A stretch of DNA of 64,000 bases from Planctomycetota bacterium (GTDB lineage Bacteria > Planctomycetota > Phycisphaerae > WQYP01): the NCBI GenBank assembly GCA_021800165.1, contig JAJYZF010000009.1, forward strand, positions 1 through 64,000, in the 5' to 3' direction. The notes under the pieces were generated by a model. That model did no database searches, had not been told where the DNA came from, and worked only from the letters and a program-made list of their open reading frames with translations. Each line of letters starts with the position of its first letter. Position 1 is the stretch's first letter. This document shows, in pieces, positions 55,206-64,000 of the stretch. The position numbers and the translations under genes were made by a program.

Positions 55206-56540
55206 TCACGGAAAGCGTAAATACCCCACGCCGAATTTTCTTTGCCGCACCACCACAATACGAACCACTTTTGCTTTGGGCATATAAGGCAACAAGGCCG
55301 CCAAGTCGTCGAGAGTTCGCACGCGATACGGGCCTATCTGCACAACCACATCGCCCGGCTTTACACCCGCTTTTGCGGCCACGGACCCGGGATTGATCTG
55401 TGTAACCAGCAGGCCGCTTTGCACTCCCAAATGGTATCGTTTGGCCAACACTGGCGTCACCTGATTCAACCCCATGCCCAGAATCTTTTCGGATGCGAGG
55501 ACCACCGCCGGCGGTGGCGCGGCCTTGACTCGATACTCGCGTACGATACCGTTGCGAAATTTTACTCTCACGTCCTTCCGCGCCAGCGTCACCTTCAGCA
55601 GAGCCGCATAAGCATCTGCCAGCGTGGATGCGCGATAACCGTCAATGCTTTCCACCGCCGGACCTTGGGTACCCATCACCACCACCTTTTGATGCACATG
55701 ATCCGGACCGGTCATGGTGCGAATGGCCACCAGATGCAACGGAATTTCAACTTTGTTGACTGAAGATGGATTCATCAACTGCGGAATCAGCGACGAAAGT
55801 CTATCCACACCAATGGCAAAGCCGATATTCTGCGCCTTCCCGCGAATGGCGGTATTGATTCCGATCACCTGACCGTAGATGTTAAGCAAAGGGCCGCCGG
55901 AATTGCCCGGATTAATCGCGGCGTCGGTCTGAATGAGATTGGTGAGCGGTTTGGGATTATTGGGTTCAATGATTTGCCGATGAATGGCCGAAACAATGCC
56001 GGAACTCACACTTTGCGAATAGCCAAACGGATTACCGATGGCGATCGTGGGTTCGCCGATCATTAAGTCTGCCGACAGCCCCAGGGGGATGGTTGGATAT
56101 GGACCCGGGCCATGGATTTTCAAAATAGCAAGGTCCGCTTGCGGATCACTGCCGACGACATGGGCGGAAAGCCTTTTCCCGTCCGCCAAGGTGACATGAA
56201 TTTCCTGGGCCTGATCCACTACATGGTTGTTGGTAATCACATAGCCATCGCGCTGGATGATAAAACCACTGCCGAGAAAATCAGCGGGCACCTGCACCAC
56301 CGGCCCCACGTTGAACTGCCGCCAGAAAAAATTGTTTGGAAACGGATTTACCCGCTGCCGAACCAGACGTTTAGCCGTAATGCTCACCACCGCCGGACCG
56401 CGGCGTTTGACCACCTGCACAATCAGTGTGTCCCGCAGGTTCACCGTGTTGGGTCTTGGATACCAGCTTTGACGCCCCGCCGCCCAGGAAAACATTGCCG
56501 TCAGCAGCAAGACAATTGACAGAATCAGAACTTTTTTCAC
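55206..56540 (-). CDS. HtrA/Deg-type periplasmic serine protease
   Basis: 444 residues. Signal peptide (VLILSIVLLLTAMFSWAAG). Trypsin-like core with His106 (ITNNHVV), Asp136 (DPQADLAIL) and Ser214 (NPGNSGGP), then two PDZ-type regions, the second clear (GLLVTQINPGSVAAKAGVKPGDVVVQIG). All catalytic residues are present. It is followed on the same strand by no other gene, and preceded 111 bases upstream by another HtrA-like gene, so the two form a tandem pair of active proteases. Confidence 0.9.
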   Translation of the reverse strand: MKKVLILSIVLLLTAMFSWAAGRQSWYPRPNTVNLRDTLIVQVVKRRGPAVVSITAKRLVRQRVNPFPNNFFWRQFNVGPVVQVPADFLGSGFIIQRDGYVITNNHVVDQAQEIHVTLADGKRLSAHVVGSDPQADLAILKIHGPGPYPTIPLGLSADLMIGEPTIAIGNPFGYSQSVSSGIVSAIHRQIIEPNNPKPLTNLIQTDAAINPGNSGGPLLNIYGQVIGINTAIRGKAQNIGFAIGVDRLSSLIPQLMNPSSVNKVEIPLHLVAIRTMTGPDHVHQKVVVMGTQGPAVESIDGYRASTLADAYAALLKVTLARKDVRVKFRNGIVREYRVKAAPPPAVVLASEKILGMGLNQVTPVLAKRYHLGVQSGLLVTQINPGSVAAKAGVKPGDVVVQIGPYRVRTLDDLAALLPYMPKAKVVRIVVVRQRKFGVGYLRFP

Positions 56541-56651
56541 GTCGGTACTCCAATTAACATCTCACTCGTAGCAGACAATAAATACCGCATGGACTCGATA
56601 AAGACCAATGACGAGGCGCAAAATCCGGCTTTGGTCCAGATGGCGCTTCAT

Positions 56652-57686
56652 TTATTCGCGCACCGCCGTGGGCTCAATTAGTATCTCCAGCCTCTCGTAA
56701 CCGCGTAAGATCACCATTCCTGTGGGCCGGGAGATTAGCTCCTCCGTGAGTACGCGATGAAGATCATCAACGGCGGTGATGCTTCGCCCGGCCATGGCGA
56801 TGATGACGTCCGATGGCGCCAAGCCAGCCCGATCGGCCGGACTGGCGTCTTCCACAGTAGCCACCCTAACGCCGGTTTCCACCGGCAGCTTGTAAAAGCG
56901 CACCAACTGCCGCGAAATGGGAACATTCTGGCCGATGACACCAATATAGCTTCGGGCTACCCTCCCGTCGCGGATCAGGTGCGAGGCCACGTATCGCGCG
57001 GTGTTGGAGGAAATGGCAAAGCATAGTCCCTGGCCCGGCAAGATGACCGCGGTATTGACGCCGATCACCTCACCGGTACCCGATACCAGCGGGCCGCCGG
57101 AATTACCGGGGTTCAGCGCGGCATCCGTTTGAATCACATTCTCGATGAGACGACCGGAGACCGATCGAAAAGATCGTCCCAATGCGCTAACCACGCCGGC
57201 GGTGACCGTGGCTCCAAAGCCCAACGGACTGCCGATGGCAATGGCCAGTTGGCCCACTTTCAGCCGGGAAGAGTCACCGAGTTCAGCGGTGGATAGATCT
57301 GCTGCTTCCATACGGATTACGGCCAAGTCGGTATGCGGATCATCACCAATTATTCGAGCGGAGGCATTACGACCATCGGCAGTCAACACCCGCAGCGTGT
57401 CGGCCCCATGAACCACGTGGCTGTTGGTCAATATAAAACCATCCGGCGTCAGGGTAAATCCTGAACCGCTACCGCGACCGTCTGGAGGGTTGCCATCGCC
57501 CCGCTTACGGTAGGTAACGTCAATTTTGACCACACTTGGCGCAACTTTCTCCACCGCACGCGTGATCGCCCGAGAATAGGCATCTAACGGATCTTCGTCG
57601 GCGGTGAGTTTTGGGGCTGCCAAGCCCTTGGGGCTACCGCCTTTGGCTATCCCATGGTCGCCGCCGTGACGTACTGTTCTTATCAC
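56652..57686 (-). CDS. HtrA-like serine protease without an obvious signal peptide
   Basis: 344 residues from GTG 57686, which has AAGAGG close upstream; the frame is open to 57785. Triad His90 (LTNSHVV), Asp120 (DPHTDLAV) and Ser196 (NPGNSGGP) is complete. One PDZ domain follows (GVRVATVEDASPADRAGLAPSDVIIAMAG). No hydrophobic signal is visible at the N-terminus, so it may be cytoplasmic, like a few S1C proteases. It lies upstream of the secreted HtrA on the same strand. Confidence 0.85.
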   Translation of the reverse strand: MIRTVRHGGDHGIAKGGSPKGLAAPKLTADEDPLDAYSRAITRAVEKVAPSVVKIDVTYRKRGDGNPPDGRGSGSGFTLTPDGFILTNSHVVHGADTLRVLTADGRNASARIIGDDPHTDLAVIRMEAADLSTAELGDSSRLKVGQLAIAIGSPLGFGATVTAGVVSALGRSFRSVSGRLIENVIQTDAALNPGNSGGPLVSGTGEVIGVNTAVILPGQGLCFAISSNTARYVASHLIRDGRVARSYIGVIGQNVPISRQLVRFYKLPVETGVRVATVEDASPADRAGLAPSDVIIAMAGRSITAVDDLHRVLTEELISRPTGMVILRGYERLEILIEPTAVRE

Positions 57687-57953
57687 AAAACCTCTTTTCC
57701 AAATCGGTACTCCAAGCACAGACCGGCACTCACGCCTGATGTCGGCACCAGCCGATTTCTCGCCTAAAGTATAGGCTGCGGGCAATCGGGGAAGTCAAAT
57801 CGATACCCGGCAGGTACGGCTCACAATCGACGGCCATTGATCGCCGTTTGGAACCCAGCAATTCAGTTTGGTCCGGGTTAAAAAAAGCTTCCTTCACTGG
57901 AGTATCACGGTAACCTCGGATCAGTCCAAAGGGCACACCCAGTCTAACCGGCA

Positions 57954-58976
57954 TCAATAACTATGCTCATCTATGCGCACTTTTCCACGGAACACCCAAT
58001 AAATGTACGTGGTGTAAGCCAGCACGATCGGCATGCCGATGATCGCTATAATCAACATGATTTTCAATGTCAGAGCCGAGGAGGAGGCATTGTAAATCGT
58101 CAGGCTGTGGGCGGGATTATTGCGCGCGTACACGATGTTCGGAAACAATCCGATGGCCAAAAGCGACAAAAGCGCGGCAATCGAAAAGCAACTGGATAAA
58201 AACGCGCGAAAGTCCCGCTTATGGAATATTTCACGGGGAATGTTCGCAATCGCCAACATATTCAATATCGCTACGACGAAGAAGATCGGATGTTTGCGGA
58301 CTTCAAGGGTCAGATGGCGGTCGTAAAGAAGCGTGGCCATGGTGGTGGTGGCGTAGCAGATAATAAAAAAGATAATCGAGTTATTGACCCAGCCGCGAAG
58401 ACGCTCATGGAGATTTCCTTGAGTTTTCATGACCAGATAAATTGAACCATGCATCATAAACAGGGCCACCGTGGTAACGCCCACCAGCAGCGCATACGGG
58501 TTGAGCAGCGCCCAGAACCCGCCGGTGTAGGTTCCATGCCGGTTTAGTGCCACACCGTAGGCCATGTTGCCGACAAACGCCCCCAGCAATAGCGCCGCCA
58601 GAACGCTGCCGATGAAAAAATTGGTATCCCATAGATTACGCCACCAACGCATTGGTTCCTTGGATCGAAATTCAATCGATACTCCGCGAAAAATCAGGGC
58701 CACCAGCAGCAACATAAATACCGGATAAAAGCCTGAAAACACAGTGGCATACACATTCGGAAACGCCGCAAACATCGCCCCCCCACCCGTCACCAGCCAC
58801 ACCTCATTGCCGTCCCAAACCGGCCCGATGGAATTGAGCAACAACCGCCGCTCCGCATCATCTTTGACCAACAGAGACAACATTCCAACCCCAAAATCGA
58901 AACCATCGAGGATGGCATAACCCGCGAATAGAACACCCAAAAGAACAAACCAGATCACATTCAATACATGCGACAT
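57954..58976 (-). CDS. cydB: Cytochrome bd ubiquinol oxidase subunit II
   Basis: 340 residues, eight or nine membrane helices. The N-terminus (LLGVLFAGYAILDGFDFGVGML) is diagnostic of CydB, as is PVWDGNEVWLVTGGGAMFAAFP. With CydA it forms the high-affinity oxygen-reducing bd oxidase. ATG 58976 is favoured (AAGGTG upstream); the open frame begins at 59024. It follows cydA by 40 bases and is in the same operon. Confidence 0.95.
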   Translation of the reverse strand: MSHVLNVIWFVLLGVLFAGYAILDGFDFGVGMLSLLVKDDAERRLLLNSIGPVWDGNEVWLVTGGGAMFAAFPNVYATVFSGFYPVFMLLLVALIFRGVSIEFRSKEPMRWWRNLWDTNFFIGSVLAALLLGAFVGNMAYGVALNRHGTYTGGFWALLNPYALLVGVTTVALFMMHGSIYLVMKTQGNLHERLRGWVNNSIIFFIICYATTTMATLLYDRHLTLEVRKHPIFFVVAILNMLAIANIPREIFHKRDFRAFLSSCFSIAALLSLLAIGLFPNIVYARNNPAHSLTIYNASSSALTLKIMLIIAIIGMPIVLAYTTYIYWVFRGKVRIDEHSY

Positions 58977-59016
58977 GACGAGAACACCTTTTCCAAAAGT
59001 CCAGCTCCACGGCCCC

Positions 59017-60393
59017 TTAAGCATCGAGCCGCGCGTGGCCAGACACTGGGGCTGTGGGAATGGGTAACGCTACGACGGCCTCGCCCGGCCCCTGCTGAAT
59101 CTTCCGGTTCATTAAGAAAATAAACAAGAGTCCTAACAAGACGTACATAATTCCGAACATAATGATCGACGCCAGCACTTCGCCGGCGGCCAGATGGGGT
59201 GACACGCCCTGCGAGGTTTTCATGATACCATAGACAATCCATGGTTGTCGGCCCACCTCCGCGGAAAACCAACCCAATTCGTTGGCCAGTTCAGGCCCAA
59301 TAACCGAAATTACAAATACCCACAGCAGCCAACGTTTTTGAAACAGCGTTCCCCGCCACAAATAAAAAACGCCCAACAGGGTGATGAAAATAAGAGCCAT
59401 CCCAATAGCCACCATCGCGTGGTACGACTGGAATACCGGATTCACCGGCGGCCGCAGGGCGGGAGGAAAATGATCCAGGCCAATGACCGGTGCCTTGGTG
59501 TTGTAGTACATCAACCAACTTAGCATGCCTGGGATACGCAGTCCATATACGGTTTGTGTTTTGCTGTCCACCCAGCCGAAAAGGCTCATGCCGGCAGGGG
59601 CATCCGCCGGGAAGTGGCCTTCAAATGCGGCCAGCTTAGCGGGTTGATATTTGCCGATCATCTTGGCATTGAAATCACCGGATACCAACTGGGCCAATGC
59701 GCCAATGACCGCCGCGATCAAGGCAATTCTCACGCAGATCCGACCAAATTCCTCGTGGCGACGTTTAAGTACGTAATAGGCCCCTACACTTAGCACCAGA
59801 AATGCCCCGGACATGAATGCCCCTAACAAGACATGCACCAGTCGGTCCACGGTGGAAGGATTAAACACCACCTGCCAAAAGTTGGTAATCTGCGCCCGCA
59901 CGACTCCATTGTGCCACACAAGGTGAAATCCGGCGGGAGTCTGCATCCAGGAATTGGCAACATTAATCCACAAAGCGCTGAAAATGGACCCCAAAGAGAC
60001 CATCAGCGTGGAGAAAAAGTGCGTTTTTGGGCCGACCCGATCCCAACCAAACAGCAAAACCGCCAAAAAACCTGATTCCAGAAAAAATGCGAAAATACCT
60101 TCCGAAGCCAACGGGGCCCCAAAAACATCTCCGACAAATCGTGAGTAATTGGCCCAGTTGGTGCCGAATTCAAATTCCATCACAATACCCGTGGCCACCC
60201 CCAAACCGAAGGTCAGAGCGAATATCCGGGTCCAGAACCGGGTCATGCTTTCGTAAACCTTTTTACGGGTTTTCAGATACATGGCTTCCATCACCACCAT
60301 CATCACTCCCAGGCCGATACTCAATGGTGGAAATAAATAATGAAAAGAAATAGTCAGACCGAATTGTACGCGCGAAAGCCAAAGGGTATTCAC
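59017..60393 (-). CDS. cydA: Cytochrome bd ubiquinol oxidase subunit I
   Basis: 458 residues from GTG 60393 (GAGG 7 bases upstream). The first helix [19 protein letters not shown] carries the His heme ligand, and [20 protein letters not shown] is the conserved block after the quinol loop. The Q-loop is short. Reduces O2 to water with quinol as donor. The Rrf2 gene is divergent 157 bases upstream, which suggests redox or iron control of the operon. Confidence 0.95.
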   Translation of the reverse strand: MNTLWLSRVQFGLTISFHYLFPPLSIGLGVMMVVMEAMYLKTRKKVYESMTRFWTRIFALTFGLGVATGIVMEFEFGTNWANYSRFVGDVFGAPLASEGIFAFFLESGFLAVLLFGWDRVGPKTHFFSTLMVSLGSIFSALWINVANSWMQTPAGFHLVWHNGVVRAQITNFWQVVFNPSTVDRLVHVLLGAFMSGAFLVLSVGAYYVLKRRHEEFGRICVRIALIAAVIGALAQLVSGDFNAKMIGKYQPAKLAAFEGHFPADAPAGMSLFGWVDSKTQTVYGLRIPGMLSWLMYYNTKAPVIGLDHFPPALRPPVNPVFQSYHAMVAIGMALIFITLLGVFYLWRGTLFQKRWLLWVFVISVIGPELANELGWFSAEVGRQPWIVYGIMKTSQGVSPHLAAGEVLASIIMFGIMYVLLGLLFIFLMNRKIQQGPGEAVVALPIPTAPVSGHARLDA

Positions 60394-60550
60394 AAAGCAG
60401 CCTCGTCTAAATTCGGCGGCCTGTGGACAACAACTACCAGACCATCTGCGCGTCGATCGATGCAGGTGGCGTTTAGCCGCCTTTGACCATACAATCTTAG
60501 TTATTGGATATGCGGATAGCAAGGTGCAATTTTAGTTTTAAGGAGTTCTC

Positions 60551-61066
60551 ATGCTTTTTGGCCAAACCAGCGAATATGCGCTCCGCGTAATCGTCTTCCT
60601 CGCCGCACGCGGCAGTAAGCCCGCCACCAACGCGGAAATCGCTGAGGCTACGCTCGTCCCGGCAGGTTATCTGGCAAAAATTGTTCAGATATTAAGCCGC
60701 GCCAATCTGGTCAGATCTCGCCGTGGCCTGCATGGTGGATCCGTCCTGAACTGCAGTCCACATGATCTTAGCCTTTACGATGTCATCCAGGTGATTGATC
60801 CCATTCGCCGCATTGAATCCTGTCCTTTGGCTTTAGCTTGGCATGGGAAGGATATCTGCCCACTCCACCGCCGGCTCGATGATGCCATTGCCGGTGTTGA
60901 AATAGCCCTGAAAAAAGCCACAGTCGCTGATCTTCTAGACAGCCGCGACAACTACCGCAGTTCCATGTTGTGCCCGCCGAGTGGTTCTGAATCTAAGCCT
61001 CCCCAGCCCAAGCCACCCCGTCAGAGGGCCCCCGCCCAACGGCCAGCTTCCATGCGGCGGCCTTGA
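60551..61066 (+). CDS. Rrf2-family transcriptional regulator
   Basis: 171 residues. N-terminal wHTH (SEYALRVIVFLAARG, VPAGYLAKIVQILSRANLVRSRRGLHGG) is typical of Rrf2. The region that usually binds an Fe-S cluster has C91 and C103 (CPLALAWHGKDIC), the outer two of the three usual cysteines; the middle position is not Cys. C68 and H105 could help. The C-terminal 35 residues are Pro/Arg-rich. AAGGAG is 5 bases before the ATG. Divergent from cydAB, so it probably regulates bd oxidase. Confidence 0.9.
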   Translation: MLFGQTSEYALRVIVFLAARGSKPATNAEIAEATLVPAGYLAKIVQILSRANLVRSRRGLHGGSVLNCSPHDLSLYDVIQVIDPIRRIESCPLALAWHGKDICPLHRRLDDAIAGVEIALKKATVADLLDSRDNYRSSMLCPPSGSESKPPQPKPPRQRAPAQRPASMRRP

Positions 61067-61103
61067 CTGCGGCCATTGCTGGCAGACGCAAGACTCGGCT
61101 GGT

Positions 61104-61955
61104 CTAGACGTCCCGCAAGCGACTGCGGGTCAGTTGCATCGCCGCCGGGGAAATATCACAACCGGTATAGGCTCGTCCCAGCCGTCGGGCTGCCACCAGC
61201 GTGGTACCCGATCCGCAAAAATAATCTCCGACCACGCCTTGGGGCGGGCAGAAGGCGGATATTAAAAGCTCCAGCAACGCCAGCGGCTTTTGCGTCGGAA
61301 ATCCTGTACGTTCCGCGGCCATCGGGTTCAGCGCTGGTATGGCAATGACATCATCGGGATTTTTGTGCGTATGGTTCACCGATATCCGCGCTCCTTTTGG
61401 CCATCTGGCCCGGTGCAGAGCTTTGGGACTGCGCGGCATGGCCACGACAGCGGCGTTAAAATAATGCCGATCTCCCCGTCCATATACCAAAATCGTATCG
61501 TGCTTACGCGAAAAGTGCCGCCGTGAAGCACCACCAGTCTGGTAATACCAGATCAGTTCGTTGATCAGGCCATGCGCTCCAAAAATCTGATCCAGCATCA
61601 CCTTCACATAATGCACGATATGCCAATCCAGATGTACCAGCAGCACCCCCTCCGGCCGAAGCACGCTATGCATCAATTGCACGCGCAGCGCCAGAAACCG
61701 CAAATATTCAACGTGCCCACCGTTCCAGCGATCATCAAAGTGCAGGGGCATCCGCCGCGTTGATTCCTTCCGGCCCTGACTGAGGAACTCACGCTTGGTA
61801 TAGTAAGGTGGATCAATATAAATAAAATCAACGCTGCCGGGTTTGGAGGTCCGCAGAACATTCCAGCAATCACCGCAGTAAAGGTTGCGGCTGGTATGGC
61901 TTCTTCTGGAATTTTGCCCATTATCCTCTGGCTTGGCGAGCAGTTTCAAGTCCAT
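61104..61955 (-). CDS. Orphan site-specific DNA methyltransferase (N6-adenine/N4-cytosine type)
   Basis: 283 residues. Catalytic motif DPPY in FIYIDPPYYTK comes first, and the AdoMet-binding FCGSG (GDYFCGSGTTLVAA) comes near the C-terminus after TQKPLALLELLI, the beta-class order. No restriction gene or specificity subunit is next to it, so it looks solitary (regulatory or defence relic). It is convergent with the Rrf2 gene. The target sequence cannot be predicted. Confidence 0.85.
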   Translation of the reverse strand: MDLKLLAKPEDNGQNSRRSHTSRNLYCGDCWNVLRTSKPGSVDFIYIDPPYYTKREFLSQGRKESTRRMPLHFDDRWNGGHVEYLRFLALRVQLMHSVLRPEGVLLVHLDWHIVHYVKVMLDQIFGAHGLINELIWYYQTGGASRRHFSRKHDTILVYGRGDRHYFNAAVVAMPRSPKALHRARWPKGARISVNHTHKNPDDVIAIPALNPMAAERTGFPTQKPLALLELLISAFCPPQGVVGDYFCGSGTTLVAARRLGRAYTGCDISPAAMQLTRSRLRDV

Positions 61956-62096
61956 CCTTTCCAGTCACCCGACCAGAAGATTTACTGGTCTTGGCGTTCC
62001 GGGGCACACGATATTTTGGCAGTCGTCGCCGTTCTGCCATGTGCTTGGTAATACCCAATGCCTGGCATGGCCGACGTTAAGGGACCGGGATTGGGT

Positions 62097-62732
62097 TTAT
62101 TTGAGTTCCACATTCCAATAGGCGTGGTCCAAAAAATGCTTCCAAGAGGAGTATTTGTCGGACCCCAGCCGAATGTTGATGACCGGGTTACGCTTGGGTT
62201 TGTGGGGGGCGCGACTCAAGTGCATAGAGGCCTGCGCCGGCGTGCGCCCACCTTTTTTGGCGTTGCAGTAAACACAAGCGCACACCAGATTTTCCCAGGT
62301 GGTTTTGCCTCCTAAGGATCTCGGAATCACATGGTCCAGCGATAACTCATTGGTGGTAAATTTCTTGCCGCAATACTGGCAGAGTGAATTATCCCGGGCA
62401 TAGATGTTGCGACGGGTCAGCTTCACATCCTGTTTAGGCAGCCGGTCATAACCAAGCAGGCGAATAATTCGTGGAACCGCAATTTCATACCGCACGGTAC
62501 GCACAAAGTCATGCGATTCACGCTCGTACTGGGCCTTGAGCATGGAAATCTCCAGCCACCCTTCGATGTTGTAGGCGAGGTAGCAGTTGTTTTCCACGGA
62601 AATAACTTCCGCCATTTCCTTGATCAGCATGGCAAACGCCCGCCTCGCACTGGTTACGCGAATGGGCATGTATAGCCGGTTCAGCACCAGCACATTACAA
62701 GACAGGCCCGAAACTGGCAGTGTTTCTGACAT
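62097..62732 (-). CDS. HNH endonuclease
   Basis: 211 residues. A zinc-type HNH domain is clear: CQYCGKKF, LSLDHVIPRSLGGKTTWENLVCACVYCNAKKGG (shown in pieces), with the metal and catalytic His in LDHV. The N-terminal half is an unknown domain that is widespread with this HNH in many bacteria. GGAG lies 8 bases before the ATG. Not linked to an obvious partner; the methyltransferase downstream could be a neighbour by chance. Confidence 0.85.
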   Translation of the reverse strand: MSETLPVSGLSCNVLVLNRLYMPIRVTSARRAFAMLIKEMAEVISVENNCYLAYNIEGWLEISMLKAQYERESHDFVRTVRYEIAVPRIIRLLGYDRLPKQDVKLTRRNIYARDNSLCQYCGKKFTTNELSLDHVIPRSLGGKTTWENLVCACVYCNAKKGGRTPAQASMHLSRAPHKPKRNPVINIRLGSDKYSSWKHFLDHAYWNVELK

Positions 62733-63040
62733 TCAAACGCTCCGTGGCGGTCTTAACCGCTGGCCAACCTGAAACCAAGTTTTCAGAGCCTCGTCCGCAG
62801 TTGCCCATTCATCCAAGCTCGCCATGGCGCGAACACGACGCTTTGCAACCCCGAACCGACCGCCTGTACAGCCTAATTTGTAATCCAAGTCCGGGATTAC
62901 CACAAGCCAACCGCGGATGCTTACCCCAGGCATAGTTGCATCTCACGCCCGCTCCGGCTACAAACACCACAGGCGCAAGTGACGCCGGCGGCCATTGGCA
63001 CGCCGGAATGCCATCAAGCCACGGCCTCTACGACAGCCCT
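62733..63040. other. Intergenic region before the tRNA
   Basis: About 300 bases without a convincing gene or RNA structure; small open frames here lack ribosome binding sites and protein-like composition. Confidence 0.4.
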
Positions 63041-63113
<73 letters not shown>

Positions 63114-63116
63114 TCA

Positions 63117-63154
63117 GGTCACGGCCGAACGGACGGGCTGTGATTGCCGTGACC
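63117..63154 (+). terminator. Hairpin 3 bases after the tRNA
   Basis: GGTCACGGC (63117-63125) pairs perfectly with GCCGTGACC (63146-63154) around a 20-base loop. No T tract follows. Possibly a processing or termination structure for the tRNA transcript. Confidence 0.4.
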
Positions 63155-63333
63155 ATGGCGACTACTTGGAAGGATTTTTCCAGCGGGCCACTACCAGAAA
63201 AAAAATAGCTTTGTAGGCTGGCTGGCTGGCGTTACAATGTCCCCGCCGGATGGCTGCGGGCCAGGCTCGGCGGGCGATACCAGCCGCCGGGCAATGGGTT
63301 CCCCAAACGCTGGTTTTGTCCTCCGGAGTATCA

Positions 63334-64000
63334 ATGCCCCATCCTAAAAGAAAAATCCTGGTCACCTCCGCCTTGCCATACGCCAATGGGGCCATTCATA
63401 TCGGGCATCTGGTGGAATACATTCAGACGGATATCTGGGTGCGCTATCAACGGCTTTGCGGGCACCAGGTGGTCTATGTCTGCGGCGACGATGCCCACGG
63501 CACCCCCATTATGCTTCGGGCACGCAAGGAAGGACTCTCGCCGGAAGATTTTATTGGCCGCATGAACCTGGAACATCAGCGTGACTTCGCCCGTTTTGAC
63601 ATCGCTTTTGACAGCTACTACAGCACCCATTCAACTGAGAACCAGGCGCTTTGCGTGCATATCTACGAAATTCTGCGAAAAAATGGCCACATCGTCACCC
63701 GCGATGTGGAACAGTTTTTCGATCCGATGGAACAAATTTTTCTACCGGATCGCTTCATTCGCGGCACCTGCCCCAATTGCAAGGCACCGGACCAATATGG
63801 CGATTCGTGCGAGATTTGCGGTAAACACTACCAACCCACTGATCTGATCAATCCACGCAGCGCCGTCAGCGGTGCCATACCGGTACGAAAAACCAGCCGA
63901 CACTTTTTTTTACGGCTGGAACATTTTCGTCAGCAACTCCAGAATTTATTGCAAACTCGATTTGTGGATGAATCGGTCGCCAATAAACTGCGGGAATGGT
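63334..64000 (+). CDS. metG: Methionyl-tRNA synthetase, N-terminal part (truncated by window)
   Basis: Starts at ATG 63334 (GGAG 5 bases upstream) and is open to the window edge, 222 codons. The class I signature HIGH is at residues 22-25 after [19 protein letters not shown] is present, and the zinc knuckle Cys146/149/159/162 (CPNC...CEIC) is complete. It charges tRNA-Met. The CAT-anticodon tRNA lies about 220 bases upstream. The KMSKS loop would lie outside the window. Confidence 0.96.
   Translation, partial: MPHPKRKILVTSALPYANGAIHIGHLVEYIQTDIWVRYQRLCGHQVVYVCGDDAHGTPIMLRARKEGLSPEDFIGRMNLEHQRDFARFDIAFDSYYSTHSTENQALCVHIYEILRKNGHIVTRDVEQFFDPMEQIFLPDRFIRGTCPNCKAPDQYGDSCEICGKHYQPTDLINPRSAVSGAIPVRKTSRHFFLRLEHFRQQLQNLLQTRFVDESVANKLREW

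Overview
The window looks like a chromosomal segment of a Planctomycetota bacterium, probably of the Phycisphaerae. This is inferred from a GC-rich coding background, a fused AroD-AroE enzyme, a NagB-LmbE fusion, a shortened SecA paralogue beside an M50/HlyD-like membrane protein, several HtrA proteases and many planctomycete-type hypothetical proteins. No marker gene fixes the taxon.

Left arm (1-28.4 kb): the 3' end of an Eco57I-like methylase, dxs, a PleD-like diguanylate cyclase and a four-domain S1 protein come first. An F-type ATP synthase operon follows (two small AtpI/AtpZ-like membrane proteins, then a, c, b, delta, alpha, gamma, beta), with no epsilon gene where it is usually found. 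Next are an epimerase, thiS-thiG, the SecA-like/M50 pair, endonuclease IV, aroDE, the NagB-LmbE fusion, comB, an M48 peptidase, a BFD-like [2Fe-2S] protein and tRNA-Arg(CCT).

Centre (28.60-40.24 kb): an 11.6 kb accessory element that I read as an integrated filamentous-phage (inovirus-like) genome. All its genes point the same way on an A/C-rich strand. The order matches Ff phage: small DNA-binding proteins and a candidate ssDNA-binding protein, a Rep initiator, small membrane/coat proteins, a long pIII-like protein, a pVI-like protein, a Zot/pI ATPase, a pIV-like secretin and then a hairpin-rich intergenic region. It is bounded by two direct repeats that look like dif sites; the right one carries an XerD arm identical to the E. 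coli arm. The element encodes no recombinase, so integration by host XerC/XerD at dif is the simplest model. The Zot gene appears to need a -1 frameshift on a run of ten A to reach its transmembrane and periplasmic part.

Right arm (40.3-64 kb): cysK, a zinc protein, panD, an active/inactive pair of HtrA-like proteins, exported PKD/TPR and epimerase genes, a UbiA prenyltransferase, a zinc-ribbon protein, an EF-G paralogue, a membrane coiled-coil protein with a BRCT-like end, two more HtrA proteases, cydAB with a divergent Rrf2 regulator, an orphan DNA methyltransferase, an HNH nuclease, a CAT-anticodon tRNA and the start of metG.

All assignments come from reading translations and motifs by eye. 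No database search was possible.
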